A stretch of DNA of 64,000 bases from Mytilus trossulus (taxonomy: Eukaryota > Mollusca > Bivalvia > Mytilida > Mytilidae). Where the stretch lies: positions 54,987,448 through 55,051,447 of the forward strand of contig NC_086383.1 of assembly GCF_036588685.1 (NCBI RefSeq). Reading direction: 5' to 3'. The notes under the pieces are model-generated. The model had not been told where the DNA came from. It searched no databases and saw nothing but the letters and a program-made list of their open reading frames with translations. The position numbers and the translations under genes are program-made. Below, one piece after another: positions 1 to 13,000 of this stretch (within the stretch, counting starts at the first letter, position 1; each line of letters starts with the position of its first letter).

Positions 1-1892
1 CATCAAAAGTATTGCATTTCTTTCTTGTCTTTCATATTTATCAAATATTTTTATATATCCTCTAAATGAAGTGAATTTTGTTTTGTGGTCCTTTCTATTG
101 GTACCTCATAACGTAACCCCGCCTATTTTACAGTTTCCATAATAATAACTAAACTAATTTGTTCATGGATGTAGTTGTACTGGTTGTAGTTGTACTCGTT
201 CTAAATTTTGTTCATTGACAACAGCACGTGCGCCCTTAATTTCTAGCGATAATTGTTCATATCGATCTACTGTGCGGAGAAAGGAAATAATCAGTAGGTA
301 CAAAGGAAAATTTCATAGAAATAACGACAAATCAAAGTGATCGAAATCACTGATGGAAAGATTGAAAGAGTTATGTAAACAATTTCAAATCGCATAAATT
401 ATAAGAATTCCACAATAATAGCTATTTGACAAAAGCAAATAACAATACATTCGGTAGGACACTTTATTTGCATATCAATTTTTTCTTACTTCTATTCTAT
501 TTAATTAAAAGAGACAGAACTCGCACCATTCGTAGAACGCGGGGTCATCGGGCACAACTTTTTAACTAAATACCCTAATGATGAGTGTGGCCAAGTTTAA
601 TTCTATTTGGCCCAGTAGTTTCAGAGGAGAAGATTTTGTAAAAGATTACAAAATTTACGAAATAAAATTAAACAGTGACTCCTTCAGCTAAATATTATTG
701 CTGTTTACAGATTTTCTCTATCTATAATAATATTTAAAATACTACAAATTTTCCTTAAAATTACTTATTCAGGGGCTGCAATCAAACAACGGGTTGTCTG
801 ATTTGTCCGATTATTTCAGGGCAGGTGGATTTGCTCTAAATGCTTTAGTTTGAGATATATAAGCCAAAGTATACATTTCACCCATATTTTCTATCTTTAG
901 CCATGGCGGCCATCTTGGTTGGCCGGGTCGTCGTACATATTTTTTAAACTACATGTAGATACCCCAATGATGCGTGTGGCCAAGTTTGGTTAAATTTGTC
1001 TCAGTAGCTTCAGCGAAAAAGATTTTTGTAATAGTTAACGAACGACGACGACGGATGCAAAGTAATGAGAAAAGCTCACTTAGCCCTTTAGTGTTGAAGT
1101 CATAAAACTTTGCTCAGTGTTCGACGTTCAAAAATCATGCTCCAAATATGAATTCCAGTATTTGATTGGTTGATTTAGAAATATGAGTACAAAAAACTGA
1201 CTCGAAAGTTTTATGAGTGCATGGCCAGATGAGCTAAAACATGAGAACGTTCAACATGCAGAAAGATTATTTTTGTTGACAAAATGGAAACACTCGAGAG
1301 TCCCTCAAACAGTGCACCAAACTCTCGGTATTCGAGGTTATTTTTTTATTATTGGAACGCTTACACAATAGTCATGCAAATCACTTTTTATTTCTCAGAG
1401 CCCCAAGTAAATAATGATAAAGAAATGTATGTGGTATGATTAAGACAACTATTCCAACAGACTCAAAATGATGTGGATAACAAGAACAGCTGGGTTTTCT
1501 TATGACTGTCAACCTCAGCCTTTACACTGCTACCACCGTCGAAGACATTTGTTTTATGTTTTGAAATAACATGAGCAACACGACGGGTGTCACATGTATT
1601 GCAGGATCTGCTTACCCTTCCAGAGCACCTGAGATCACCCCAAATGTTTAGTTTGGTTCGTGTTCCTTAGCCTTTAGTTTTTATGTTGTGTCTTGTGAAC
1701 TATTATTTGTCTGTTTTTCTTTTTTCTAGCAATGTCGTTGTCAGTGTACTTTCTATTTTTGAGTTCGACTGTCCCTCTGGTATTTTTCGCCTCTCTTCTT
1801 CAACAATCAATAATAAGTCAAATTACCTATACATAAAAGTCATTGACATGAAAACATGTAAAATTATTCAATCGAATAAAACATAGTTATAC
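1..1892. other. Non-coding stretch with a repeat fragment
   Basis: No gene is supported here; the only open frame (1683-1886) has no coding character. Positions about 540-1090 match the right part of the long dispersed element at 39.6-41.4 kb (shared phrases such as ggcccagtagtttcagagga, then a gacgacgacgga run and aaaagctcac), so this is a diverged, truncated copy. Confidence 0.6.
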
Positions 1893-2144
1893 AGTGAAAC
1901 CTTGCTTAACCGAATCCTGCATTAACCGAAAGTCATTGACATGAAAATATGTAAAATTATTTAATCAAATAAAACATGGTTAAACCGTGAAACCGGGCTA
2001 AACAGAAAACCTGTATAAACCAAACATGTTCTAAGGCACCGTCATACCAACTGTATGCGTTGTGAACCTTATAAAACCGAACGTCGGCCAAAACCGAACA
2101 AAATCGTAAGTCCCGAAGAGATTCGGTTTAAACAGGTTTCACTG
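1893..2144. mobile_element. pogo/Tigger-like MITE (252 bp)
   Basis: Left end CAGTGAAACCTTGCTTAACC and right end ggtttaaacaggtttcactg are imperfect inverted repeats. The element is flanked on both sides by TA (1891-1892 and 2145-2146), the target duplication of the Tc1/mariner/pogo superfamily. It has no ORF, so it is non-autonomous. A diverged relative lies at 41472-41638. The CAGTG..CACTG ends suggest pogo; the family assignment is inferred. Confidence 0.75.
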
Positions 2145-2519
2145 TACATTAATTATTTTAAAATAGCAAGTACCGATACGCTGAATGGGATAAGCATCGC
2201 AGCAATACCGCAAATATGACCAAACATAAGCATGGAGAACGTAAAACTGCAAGCGTAACTTTAATTTATTTGGCCTTTTAAACATTTTTTGATTTGAGCG
2301 TCACTGATGAGTAGTTTGTAGACGTAACGCGCGTCTGGCGTAAGTGTAAAATTTTAGTCCTGGTATCTATGATGAGTTTTTTCTATCAGATTTATACCGG
2401 TTACATTACTAAAATTATAGAAATGTTTTAAAAGCAGATCTATACAATTTGCATTATGCTATTTTTCAAGAGACTAACTCATTTAATAAATAAGTAACAA
2501 CTTCATAAAAAATAACTTA

Positions 2520-2660
2520 TTAACCAGGGGCTGATCCAGCCGTCTTTGAAAGGTGCGGGGGTTCCAAGCCAGGATAAAGATGGCCTCAAGTCATATGTCC
2601 CCATTAAAAAGCATTGATCGTAAAAAAAAATAGGGTTCGAATCCCATCCGCCACTAATAA
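2520..2660. repeat. Dispersed repeat of the 'ggatccagcc...ccgccact' family
   Basis: This copy shares a recognisable block (gatccagccattt, then G-rich text about 'ccaacccaggataaa', then gcattgatcgtc, then 'ggttcc..' and ending near 'ccgccact') with copies at about 24040-24170, 31725-31945, 51985-52135 and 53410-53560. More diverged relatives lie near 33450-33600, 42155-42260, 58280-58410 and 58770-58910. It is a short, ORF-less, high-copy family, often carrying long G or C runs. Confidence 0.6.
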
Positions 2661-3390
2661 CACCATGCCAATTTATGTGATGAATGCAAAAATAGTAAGT
2701 AATTTCTAACTTTTTCGATCATTATTTTAATTAGATTGTAACTTTTTAAAACATATTGCATATACACTTATACAACTGTTACATTATTACATCAATAAAT
2801 TAGTTCTGACGAAAAAAAAAGAAAAGTACATGTAGTACATTCTAAAATAGTAACTCATTAGTAATTACTAACTACATTAAACATATTACATATACACTTA
2901 TACAACTGTTACGTTCTGATGTAAAGAAACCAAATGTACATGTAGTTGTATGACTTTTGAAGAAATTGACTATTCATATCATTCTGTATTATTCACTGAA
3001 TGGGATGATGTCTCTAGGTTTCATCATTTTGTTCTCGTTTTACTTGGGCTCGACATGCGCATCAGGTATTTATCAAATTTAGTTTTTAAATTGTTACAAG
3101 ATGTTGAATTTGCTTTTTTTTTAATACCAAAAAGTAAAATCACAAAAGTACTGAACTCTGAGAAAAATTCATAACAAGTCCCTAATTAAATGGCAAAATC
3201 AAAAGCTCAGACACATCAAATGAATGGACAACATGATATTATTTACATCTGTCATATTACTGACTTGGTACAGGCATTTTCGTGTGTGAAAAAGGTGGAT
3301 TAAACGTTTTTTAGAATTTTTTTACTTTAGATAGTTTTGTAGTTTAAATATATTTATTTATAGTGGATTGGGAAACAAGTTTTGCAACTT
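2661..3390. other. Non-coding, AT-rich, no gene seen
   Basis: Contains a short imperfect direct duplication (around 2750-2830 and 2880-2945, 'acatattgcatatacacttatacaactgtta'-like text). The frame at 2950-3174 has no recognisable protein similarity and no convincing splice context. Confidence 0.5.
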
Positions 3391-3394
3391 ATAT

Positions 3395-3672
3395 TAATCC
3401 CTTTCCACTTTGCGGGTGCGAGTGCTGCCTTGTAGCGGCATTAGCCTGCTCTTTTTCGAAATCTACAAGGGTGTCTTTAACGTGCAAGAGATATGGCTCT
3501 CTCTTAACACGGGTCAGCCATTTATCGTCCCCTTCCGACGGACTATCATCGTTTCCTCGATACCATACTCGCAAATGGTGTCAAGGGAGAGCCGAAAATT
3601 CAGTTCCTGAAATTTCCATCCCAGACGGGAATCGAACCAGGAACCTTTGTATTAGTAGTCCGATAGTTTTGT
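3395..3672 (-). repeat. tRNA-derived SINE
   Basis: On the minus strand the segment starts near a pol III B-box-like motif (GGTTCGATTCCC, plus positions 3627-3638, preceded by GGTTCCT). It continues into a tRNA-unrelated body containing gcacgttaaagacacccttg and ends near the AT-rich text before 3395. A B box at the 5' end followed by a longer body is the layout of tRNA-derived SINEs, several families of which are known from molluscs. I cannot name the family. The overlapping frames on both strands are not genes. Confidence 0.65.
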
Positions 3673-3699
3673 AATGGTGATTTATTGCATAGCAGTAAT

Positions 3700-4570
3700 T
3701 GAATTACTAGCTACATGAACCAGAGGCATGCTACATTGCCAGTATCGATCAAAAAGGTAGATATCGGGAGGATATTATCTTACCAGTAAAATTTAGATTA
3801 TTAGCTACTAGGTTGATATCACATTGTCAGTATTGGTGGAATCACTAGACATAGGTACCAGGTGGATGCTGCCAGTCCGATATCAATTGAATTACTAGCT
3901 ACCGGTCACAATGTAGTTCTGACAGTTTTGATCGCATAACAAGCGACCGGGAAATTTTTACACTGCGAGTATTATTCAAATTAGTAGCTCCCAGGGGTTT
4001 ATGTTTATATACCGTGTCGTTATTAATTGAATTACTAGCTACCGGGCGAATGTTACCCTGTCAGTTTTGATCGGACAACTAGCGAGCGGGAAATTTTATA
4101 CTGTTAGTATCGCTCAAATTAGTATATTGCTACCAGGTATATGTTACTCTTGTCGTTATCAAATGATATCCTAGTTACGGGGAGAATGTTACTCTGTCAC
4201 TTTTGATCGGATGACTAGCGAGCGGAAAATTTTACAAAAATTACAAAAAATAGTAAAATTTTATACCAGGGGAATGTCACTTTGCCAATATCAACCGAAT
4301 TACAAAACAAAATGGTGTTACTGTAGCAACCGGGCAAATGTTACCCTGCCAGTATCGGTCGAACCAGTAGATTTCCGGGAAAGATGTTAACTTGCCAGTA
4401 ACAATCTCATTATTAGCTACATTTGTACAAGGTGGATGTTGCCCATGCCTGCATCGTTTGGATTAATAGTTACTATGTAGAGTGCTACCATGCAAGTATC
4501 ATTCGAATGGCATTTTTACTTAGTCATTGTCAATCGAATTGGTAGCTAGCTACCGGGCGGATGGTCCTGG
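3700..4570. repeat. Degenerate tandem array (units of very roughly 60-75 bp)
   Basis: Recurring phrases in the same order (gaattactagctaccgg, gcgaatgttaccctg, ccagtatcgatc or cagttttgatcgg) recur about a dozen times with heavy divergence and variable spacing. This looks like an old satellite or minisatellite. It has no coding potential. Confidence 0.6.
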
Positions 4571-6284
4571 TACATGCACTTATTTACTCATCTGCGTTCT
4601 GTCCCATCATCAAACACAAATCAAACAATCAAGTTTAACAAGTAGTATATAAAACTGGATTATAAGATGAGAGATATAACGGTTTGATGGACAATGAGAC
4701 AATTATCCGGTCTACTTCTAAGAGAATATCATACTCTCTGCATGTTTATTTTCCTGCGCTTCATCACGGTAGAAATAAGTAACAGAACTTACATATAAGA
4801 TTTATTTCTGATTTGATTTAGATCTGTCCTAAAATACATGAACTACTTGCCAATGGGTGTTATGCAATTAGCCGTTTCAGAATTCACGGTGGGTATGGTT
4901 GTCCTGCGAGAGAACGTACTGTGCTGGTGATTCGGTCCTGACGGGTGCTGGTGGGTCCTGATTCTGTGCTGGTGGGTTTGTTTACATTGTATCAGAACGG
5001 CAATAAAACGACTGTTTTGTTGCTTAATTTTTCTCTGATGCGTCATAAGTTCCATGCAAAGTATATTACAACAATATTATATTGCAAAAGTCGTGCAAGT
5101 TCGTTTAACGGAATTGTCCTGACGCGGTGCTGGTGATAAGAAAAACGGTCCTGGTTCTGTGCTCCGATGTCCTGGTTCTGTGCCTTTATATTTTAGTTAA
5201 AAGTGGTATATATTCAAGATCATTGATGCTGTACTGTTTTTGACTAACTAACTGTTGCCTGCTTTCTTGAAATTGACATTGTTTTGAATCCGTTTACTGT
5301 TATTATGCAAGAAAAAATATCCCTATTTTTTTTATTTTTTTTTTAAATTAACTGTATTACAGTAATCTTATTTATTGGCCTGTTAATGGAACCCTTCTTG
5401 TCCCCTTTTAAGATAAGAAAATATGTTGACGATTTTCGGGATTACGATTATTTTTGCAAGATCACCAAAATACGTTGTGATTTATACAATACTTATATAA
5501 AGTAGATGATGTGGTATGTTTGTTGTCAATGGAGAAGTTTCCTCAAGAAACCAAAGGAAGAATGTGTTAATAACCATACGTCATCGTAATACCTTTAACA
5601 ATAACCCATTAAATAAAAATGTAAAAGGTTACCGTTTTGCATAAAAATGTAGAGAAAAAATATAGAACAAAGGACTTTCTGAGCGTTTGAATCATATGTT
5701 TTAAGCAGCTTAAATCACATTTTTTGGTGAACGATTGAGTGCTGACTATAAGAATGACAATAGTATTGCGGGTTTGTTTGTTTTTTTGGGGGTTTTTTTT
5801 GGGGGGGGGGGGGGATGGGGAGAGTAAGAGCGAGGTTGCAGTAAAAGTTTTAAGCTTGGAATAGTTTCCCGTAAGATAAAAAAGTTGTATTTTAAAAGAA
5901 AAATGTATCTTATAGCCATTAAGAATCACTTGCTGTATCTGTAAGATTTTTTCAACATAACTTTTTTGTCTGAACGGTTATCAGGTTGTTTTTTTCGAAA
6001 GTTCGATAGAACACTAAAACAAATCACTATTTTATGAAAGGGCAGACTAGAATATGTCAGAGAATGAAGACGAGATAACCTAGAGACCACTAACAAAACT
6101 AAGATTTCTTAGCTTTTTCATTTCAAAATTCCAAAATAAATAAATATGTTTGATAAAGAATCAAAACAGCACAGACAATGAATAATAGAGACATAATTTT
6201 GTACATATATCAAGGGGAAACTTCTTGCAAAGCATTATTATTTATAGTTCATTACTGTTTTTAGAAGAGAGTGCCACGCTCTTT

Positions 6285-6530
6285 GCATGTTAATAACCCT
6301 TGCAGCAACTCTTTGAGGGGTCCGTAGGTGGCCTGCTGCAAGGCAAAATTTCTGTTCCTATCCAATACATCCTCATTTTCCAGTGGCAGTCCAAAATTCC
6401 ACGACTATTGGCCTCTTTTATGACAAGACCTACCTATTGTATTTATTGTGAACTTGTTCTCGTCCTGAATATGCATGAAATATTTGCCACTGGACGTTAA
6501 GCAACCAACAATCAATCAATCAATAGCTTC
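6285..6530 (+). repeat. Short dispersed repeat with 'caatcaatcaatca' tail (SINE-like)
   Basis: The segment ends in atatttgccactggacgtta followed by a caatcaatcaatcaat tail. Related text occurs at about 59065-59115 and weakly at 57597-57620. A body ending in a simple tetranucleotide tail suggests a retroposed SINE 3' end. It sits inside the 4885-8453 element. The 66-aa frame here is not a gene. Confidence 0.5.
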
Positions 6531-6878
6531 ATACTACCAATTGAGTTTAAAAAAGAAATTCTTAGATTAAACACCTACATTAAACTTTAAAAGGTCATAA
6601 CAGTTTAAAACAATACAAATCTACACACACACAAAAACTAGCTTAATTTCAAATGGTTATCAACCTGAATCGCTATAAGATTATATATAAGCTCACCTGT
6701 GTCGAGGGGTCTTGTGAGGTTCGTGTATTGTCTTGGCGTCCGCAATTACAAAAATATCTTTTCTGAAATTACTTGACCAAATGTTACCAAATGATTTTTC
6801 AAGAGTGAATCTAGGAAAAACAATATTCATCAACAAACATGACCACTGTCTGTTAAAATGTATTCGAGTTTTTAGTTA

Positions 6879-7116
6879 CAGCCGATTCCATCGAGTATAT
6901 AGGCAAACATAATATCTTTGGTTAGCTTGCTTGTAAGCTAAACCGTACCCTCCTTTCGAAGTAGCCTGGTCCTACAGACAGAAAGATGTGTCATTTGTCG
7001 GACTAGTATACTCTTAAAGTAGGGTAGTTTACATAACCTAACAATGACTTTTCTGTTCATCAAGCAATATAACCAAAGATATTCCCTTTGTCTTCACACT
7101 CATTGAAATCGGCTTT
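6879..7116. mobile_element. MITE, family shared with 37691-37966
   Basis: The left end cagccgattccatcgag and the right end near ctcattgaaatcggct are inverted repeats. The interior carries the same blocks as the copy at 37691-37966 (gtaggcaaa, atatctttggttag, tcgaagtagc, cctacagacag, gtcggactagt, gggtagtttac). The flanking TA on the left fits a Tc1/mariner-type MITE. It is nested in the 3.57-kb element. Confidence 0.75.
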
Positions 7117-8458
7117 AATATTGCAAAAGTTGAAGCAATTAGGGCAAAACTTTCCGAGTAAAAAAGATCAAAATGTCTTTCTACCTTGCACATTTTAGAA
7201 CATTCAGATCAGACAACGAAACTGGGTCCAGCAATATTTATAAGCAATTTAAGATTTTGACCCTCACAGTTTCCATTCACCTTCCATTCATGATAATTAA
7301 ATTGAACTGTAAAACATTTCTTGATACTTTCTTAATTCCTTTGTAAGTTTCATGAAAACATAATTATGACAATAACTGTTGTGAGCACAAGATTCACTGC
7401 ACACTTTTAACGTTCTGCTTCTTCAAACATTTAAATGTGATCTTAAGTTTTGAGATTTTTAATCGACACGATTGAGATTTGTGTATATAAGAACATGGTT
7501 TATCTATAATATATTAGTTGAAAATGCGGCTTTGAACTAGCTTTCAGTACCTGCGAGCATTCGTTGTTCAATAATGTGTGTCTTTGTGTAATTATTTAAT
7601 GTGATAAATTGTTTTGTTGGTACACCACTGTAACAATGAAGAAGGAAATGTGGAGGGTTGGTTGGGTGGAAGTGGGGAGGGGTATGCGGAGTGCTGACAA
7701 ACATGTCTATGCGGCATGGGCTTTGATCATTGTTGAGGCATCAATGTAAGGGGCATTTAATATCTTAATAAAATTATTCTTATTTTAGATACTATATATT
7801 GTTCTCTGATATTGGACGAAAGATGTTGCCCTTTTATGTAACTATGTTATACAAGTTACGATCATTTGAAAACACATATTAAACAGCCAAATGGATGCAC
7901 AAGAGCTAAATAGGAGTAATAGATCCTATTGACAACAAGTATCTGCCCAATTTTATTGATTTTGTAACATTTGTTTCAAATATGACCAACTTCTAATCCA
8001 AAATCACCAGCACCGTATCAGGACCCACCAGCACAATGACAGGACCCACCAGCACAGTATCAGGACATGAGTAAATTGAGAAAATGCTAAATTTTTATAA
8101 ATTGCAATGTTTTTTTTACAAAATAGTTTTGTCGTATGGATTGCGGTATAGAAAGCGGACTCTATAAGCATTTTTGTTTAATTTTTTCAGTTCGAGATTT
8201 TCTGAAAATGAGCATTTTTGTGTTACGCTTACTGAAACAGTTTAGAGGGTCAACTTCTCAATGGTTTACATATAAACCCATAAGAAACAAAATTGAAAAA
8301 TCTCAACTGTTTTCTTCCTTTTTTTTTTTAAGTGAAAACGTCAAAAATCATCATTTTCGTCTTTGTTTACATTTTTTAATTGATCACCAGCACCCGTCAG
8401 GACCGAATCACCAGCACAGTACGTTCTCTCGCAGGACAACCATACCCACCGTGGAATT

Positions 8459-9740
8459 TAAAGCATCATGGGTAATTTCATTGTTCGTACCTCAAAATGA
8501 AAATAACGTCACGTCATTGGTTAAATTTCCATTGTTTAGGACGTTTTGATGTACACTTTTGAAAATGATATTACCCAGGATGCATTAGATTCTGAAATGG
8601 CGAATTAACAAAAAGTCATCAAACCGTATGATTTTTTTTTTTTTGCACATGTGTATGTTTTGTCTTTTCATGCCTATGGTGAATGAGTAAATATTTTGAG
8701 ACATTGACTGCTAGGTAAACGTATCTAAAAACATTCTTTCCATCCTCAAATTCCCTTATTAAAAATCACACATGTTTGCGTCATAATGATTATAATTTGT
8801 GTTGTACAAGATGTCTAAAACATAAATTCATTGATTTAATGTATCAAATTCATGTACTTTTGTCTTAAAGTACTTTATAATCAGTCGTAAGGTTGTTTGA
8901 GGTTAGAGTGTAAGAAGTCGAACGTCAGACATATACATTTATTTCAGGAAGTAGAAAATATTATGTTCAGGGTGTTTAGATCTCGAGTTCGGATATTTAT
9001 TGATTTTGGTACAACAAGATTTGTCTTTTGCAGTTTTGACTTTTTTTCTTGTCTTGTACAATTGTACATGGTAACCACAAGAAAGAACTCACAATACCAA
9101 CTTCTGTATGTTTTTAATTAAATGGAAAAAAAAAACGTGGTAGGATTGTCAATAAAATAAGTCTCCACCAGAGCCCAAATGACGTAGAAGATTAGCAACT
9201 ATAGGTCACCTTTAACAATGAGCAAAACACGTACAGCATAGCAAGATATAATAAATGGCACCAAAAACCAATGTAAAAAATAAAACATAATCGAAAAATT
9301 GATATGAAAAAAAGAATGACCGACAACCACAGAACTACAGACTCCTGACGTGTTGCATTTTAATGTTGTGTCGTTTGTTTTCTCTTATTTTTGAGATATT
9401 AAGATAAGACGTGGCACGGTACTTGTTTATCCCAAATTCATATATTTGGTTTGGATGTTATATGTGTTTTTCTCGTGGGATTTTGTCTAATGCTTGGTCC
9501 GTTTCTGTGTGTGTTGCATTTCAGTGTTCATTGTTCATTGTTCTCCTCTTACATTTAATGCGTTTCCCTCGGTTTTAGTTTGTTACCCCGATTTTGTTTT
9601 TTGTCCATGGATTTATGAGTTTTGAACAGCGGTATACTACTGTTGCCTTTATTTAGGACAAGCACATACAGAATGTGGCGGGGTTAAACAAATGTTCGGC
9701 GCGGTAATTATCCTCCTTATTAACATTGGACAGTAGTTTA
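8459..9740. other. Non-coding, with dispersed-repeat fragments
   Basis: No gene seen. The segment 9160-9690 contains pieces of mussel dispersed repeats (caatgagcaaaac.., cagactcctgacgtg, acaagcacatacagaatgtggcggggttaaac), also seen near 21070-21130, 47890-47960 and 49140-49200. A signal-peptide exon for the gene that starts at or before 10074 should lie here or further left, but I could not identify it. Confidence 0.45.
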
Positions 9741-9756
9741 TCAGCTCATTATATTA

Positions 9757-10050
9757 TAGGGTTATTGCATGAATATTGGAGATATTGTCCCGAGTAGAAT
9801 TTTATATTGCACGAGCTTGTGAGTGCAATACATGTTCTACGAGGGACAATATTCCCCGAGTTTCATGCAATAACCCTTTTATTGTATAGCAATATAATAT
9901 TTGAAAGCAAAAATTGGTTTAAACTAAGATTTTAACGTTGATGACGTCATGAGTTTTGAAGATTTATTGCACTAGTGCAATATTAGAACTTATTGCACGC
10001 TAACTTTTGGTTAAAGTTCTGTGGGAAATATTATATTGATATACAATAAA
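9757..10050. mobile_element. Hairpin-forming MITE (compound palindrome)
   Basis: Two nested pairs of inverted arms are visible: agggttattgcatgaa (about 9757-9773) with its complement at about 9862-9878, and attgtatagcaatataatat (from about 9880) with its complement ending near 10050. The shared blocks at 17464-17765 show the same family. The element ends only about 24 bp before the splice acceptor of the exon at 10074. Confidence 0.65.
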
Positions 10051-10073
10051 ATTTGTTATTATATTCTTCCTAG

Positions 10074-13000
10074 ATGTTACTGCACCAGTAAATTGCAAAG
10101 GTTTCTGTGCATTTGAGTGCATCCGTCAAAATAGGGTCTACGGAAATGTGGAGGACCCTACTGTTCGCGAAACTGTGACAAGTATTGACCCAACAGTATC
10201 AGTAACAAAAAAAAATGGAGCTGAGGTAGCTGTGTCAAAAACGTCTGTATGTTTTATCAGATCAAGACCATTTACCCTTATGAGGCAAGTAAAATTATTC
10301 AATTAGCATTTAAAAATAGATATAGGAAGATGTGGTATGAGTGCCAATGAGACAACTCTCCATCTAAATAACAATTTATAAAAGTAAACCATTATAGGTC
10401 AAGGTACGGCCTTCAACATGGGGCCTTGGCTCACACCGAACAGCAAGCTATATAAATGGCCCCAAAAATTACTAATGTAAAACCATTCAAACGGAAAAAC
10501 CAACAGTCTATAATCTATATAAAAACGGGAAACGTGAAACACGTATGAACTACACACAGACGACAACTTCTGTACATCAGATTCCTGACTTAGGACAGGT
10601 GCAAACATTTACAGCGGAAATGTATGTGTTTTATTTGATATGATGGTTGTTTTCATTTATGTTAGAGCGCATTGAGGTAGTGGTAAGATCGCAATGTTCG
10701 CTGTACAATCGTAGTGAGCGAGTGGCGTTAGCGCTTCTAGTCTGAGAGACTTCGCACGATTTTACAACGACCTTTCTACGACCATCACGTTATCACTACA
10801 ACCCAACTACGCCTCCAATACGACTATACCATGTTTATACCACGCTGTTCAAGACCATAGTATGATTCTAGAACACACATGCCGTCCCCATCACGCTCTT
10901 CTTACGACCTGACTACGGTCATACTACGACCATCATGCTCATTTTTGTTTTCACATGAAATACAAATGTATATAAAGAGGGGCAATACCTCTTTATGTTA
11001 AGGATGTCTGCTTGTCATGTTTTGGAATTTTTGTCAGATTTTCGGAATCCTCTGGTTTTATCCATTTGAATGCCTTAAAAAGATCCCCATGAACAGCTAT
11101 TTTTCTTTTTATTAATCTTGCACATGTATAATTATAAGTCATTTGTAAAAGTCTTACATAATTTTATTTATTGTTTAATAGCATTTGAGAACTGTAACTG
11201 GTCAATGATAAAGCTATAAAAAATCAAGAGAGAACATTTTCCCGCCAAAATTTCAATGGCTAATATCTCGAAAACAAGCACATTAACCAATTTATTTTCT
11301 ATCAATAGATACTTGTTTTATGCAGCCCAGTAGCCAGTACTTCGGTACTGGCATGAAAATACGGATTTTTTGTGTTATTAAAATTTGCTGTTACAAGATA
11401 TATGAAATTATTATAAATTAAGGAATGTATCTCCCTCATGCAAAGCTCTGATTCCTTTCACGAATTTGGCTATACTTTTTGGACCTTTTGGGTTATAGCT
11501 CTTCATCTTTTATATAAGCTTTGGATTTGAAATATTTTGGCCACGAGCATCACTGAAGAGACATGTATTGTCGAAATGCGCATCTGGTGCAAGAAAATTG
11601 GTACCGTTAATTTTATTACTACCACTGGGTCGATGCCTCTGCTGGTGGACTATAAGTCCCCGAGGGTATCACCAGCCCAGTAGCCAGTACTTCCGTGCTG
11701 GCATGAAAATACGGATTTTTTGTGTTATTAAAATTTGCTGTTACAAAATATATGAAATTATTATAAATTAAGGAATGTATCTTCCTCATGCAAAGCTCTG
11801 ATTCCTTTCACGAATTTGGCTATACTTTTTGGACCTTTTGGATTATAGCTCTTCATCTTTTATATAAGCTTGGATTTCAAATATTTTGGCCACGAGCATC
11901 ACTGAAGAGATATGTATTGTCGAAATGCGCATCTGGTGCAAGAAAATTGATACTGTTAATTTTATATTTATGAAAAGTTATTCATTTTGAATCTGAGCAG
12001 CAAACATCCTTAACATGTTTTGGCCTTTTTCAAGGTGTTGTTAAACTGTCATCTGAGATAAATTTAAACTGTTAACTGTTATCAGCATTTTTGCATTTGT
12101 TGTTAACTGTTTTTGCCAAAGTCAAGGTGTTGTTAACATGTTTTTTGCCGCCGGCCCCCTTTCTATAAAAGCTCTGCATGTTTTGTGGTGAGCGTGGTGC
12201 GATCGTCGGAAAGTGTGGGGCTTTAACAAAAAACGACAGGAAATAGCGTGCACCTTCATCAACTTCATTAAAATTATCAATTTCATACACTTTGCGGTCT
12301 TGAATAATAAACCTGTAAGTTCTATAAAACTCACTTAATCACCACCCCATCTAAAATCATGAAAAGGATAGTACATTTGTAAAAAAAAAAGTTCTTATTA
12401 TCATGTCTTGATATTTTGTACAAGTATCATTTTATACTAGTCAAAACATACATATAGTGCCTAAGACTTACTTAATATGAGAGTTTTTAACGATCATGTC
12501 TGGCTATAAAGCCCTCGGACGCTAAGCTATTATAGTTAATTTAACACCATGTTTACATATATTTTTTTATAAAAGGAGAAGGAAGGTCCAGTAAGACCCC
12601 TTTTTGGCCCCAAAATATAGCAGTTTTACAAAATTGTTAAATTGTAAACTTTTAATTATTTATTGGACATAAGAATGCTTCTGTTACATAAATATGGGCT
12701 GTTTTTGACAATACAATGCAAATATATCAGGTACTATCACCATAAAATCATGCTTAATTACTGAAATCTTCACAATTCTGTCATTTTAGTTAAATGTTAG
12801 AAGGCTTTCGTGTGAAACGAAAGTGGCCGCATTCGTATTCATCCTTAATATTGAAATGTAAGTTGTATTTTATGATAATACAAAACATATATAATAAAGG
12901 TTAAAGATGAACACGGATGCGGCCACTCTCATTTTTGACAAAAACCATCTGAAAGGTGACATTATCGGCGTATTTGGTAGATTTTTCATATTTGAGCTTC

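Larger units (their letters stand above)
4885..8453. mobile_element. 3.57-kb element with perfect 69-bp inverted ends (Transib-like)
   Basis: Positions 4885-4953 and 8385-8453 are exact reverse complements (69 bp). Both ends begin CACGGTG. The flanks show a 5-bp direct repeat GAATT (4880-4884 and 8454-8458). Transib DNA transposons are known for CACNRTG-type termini and 5-bp target duplications, so this family is the best fit, although the duplication is not GC-rich as is usual for them. Subterminal copies of a ggtcctg-attctgtgctggtgg motif occur at about 4954-5190 and 8005-8070. No transposase frame is present inside (the 137-aa frame at 8136-8549 runs into the right end and is not protein-like), so the element is non-autonomous. 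Confidence 0.7.

Noticed and set aside
3363-3674. 103-codon frame containing a Cys-rich stretch
   Set aside because: It coincides with the SINE; both strands are open by chance.
8136-8549. 137-codon frame as a transposase remnant of the 4885-8453 element
   Set aside because: It crosses the element's right boundary, contains the terminal repeat itself and shows no DDE-like pattern.
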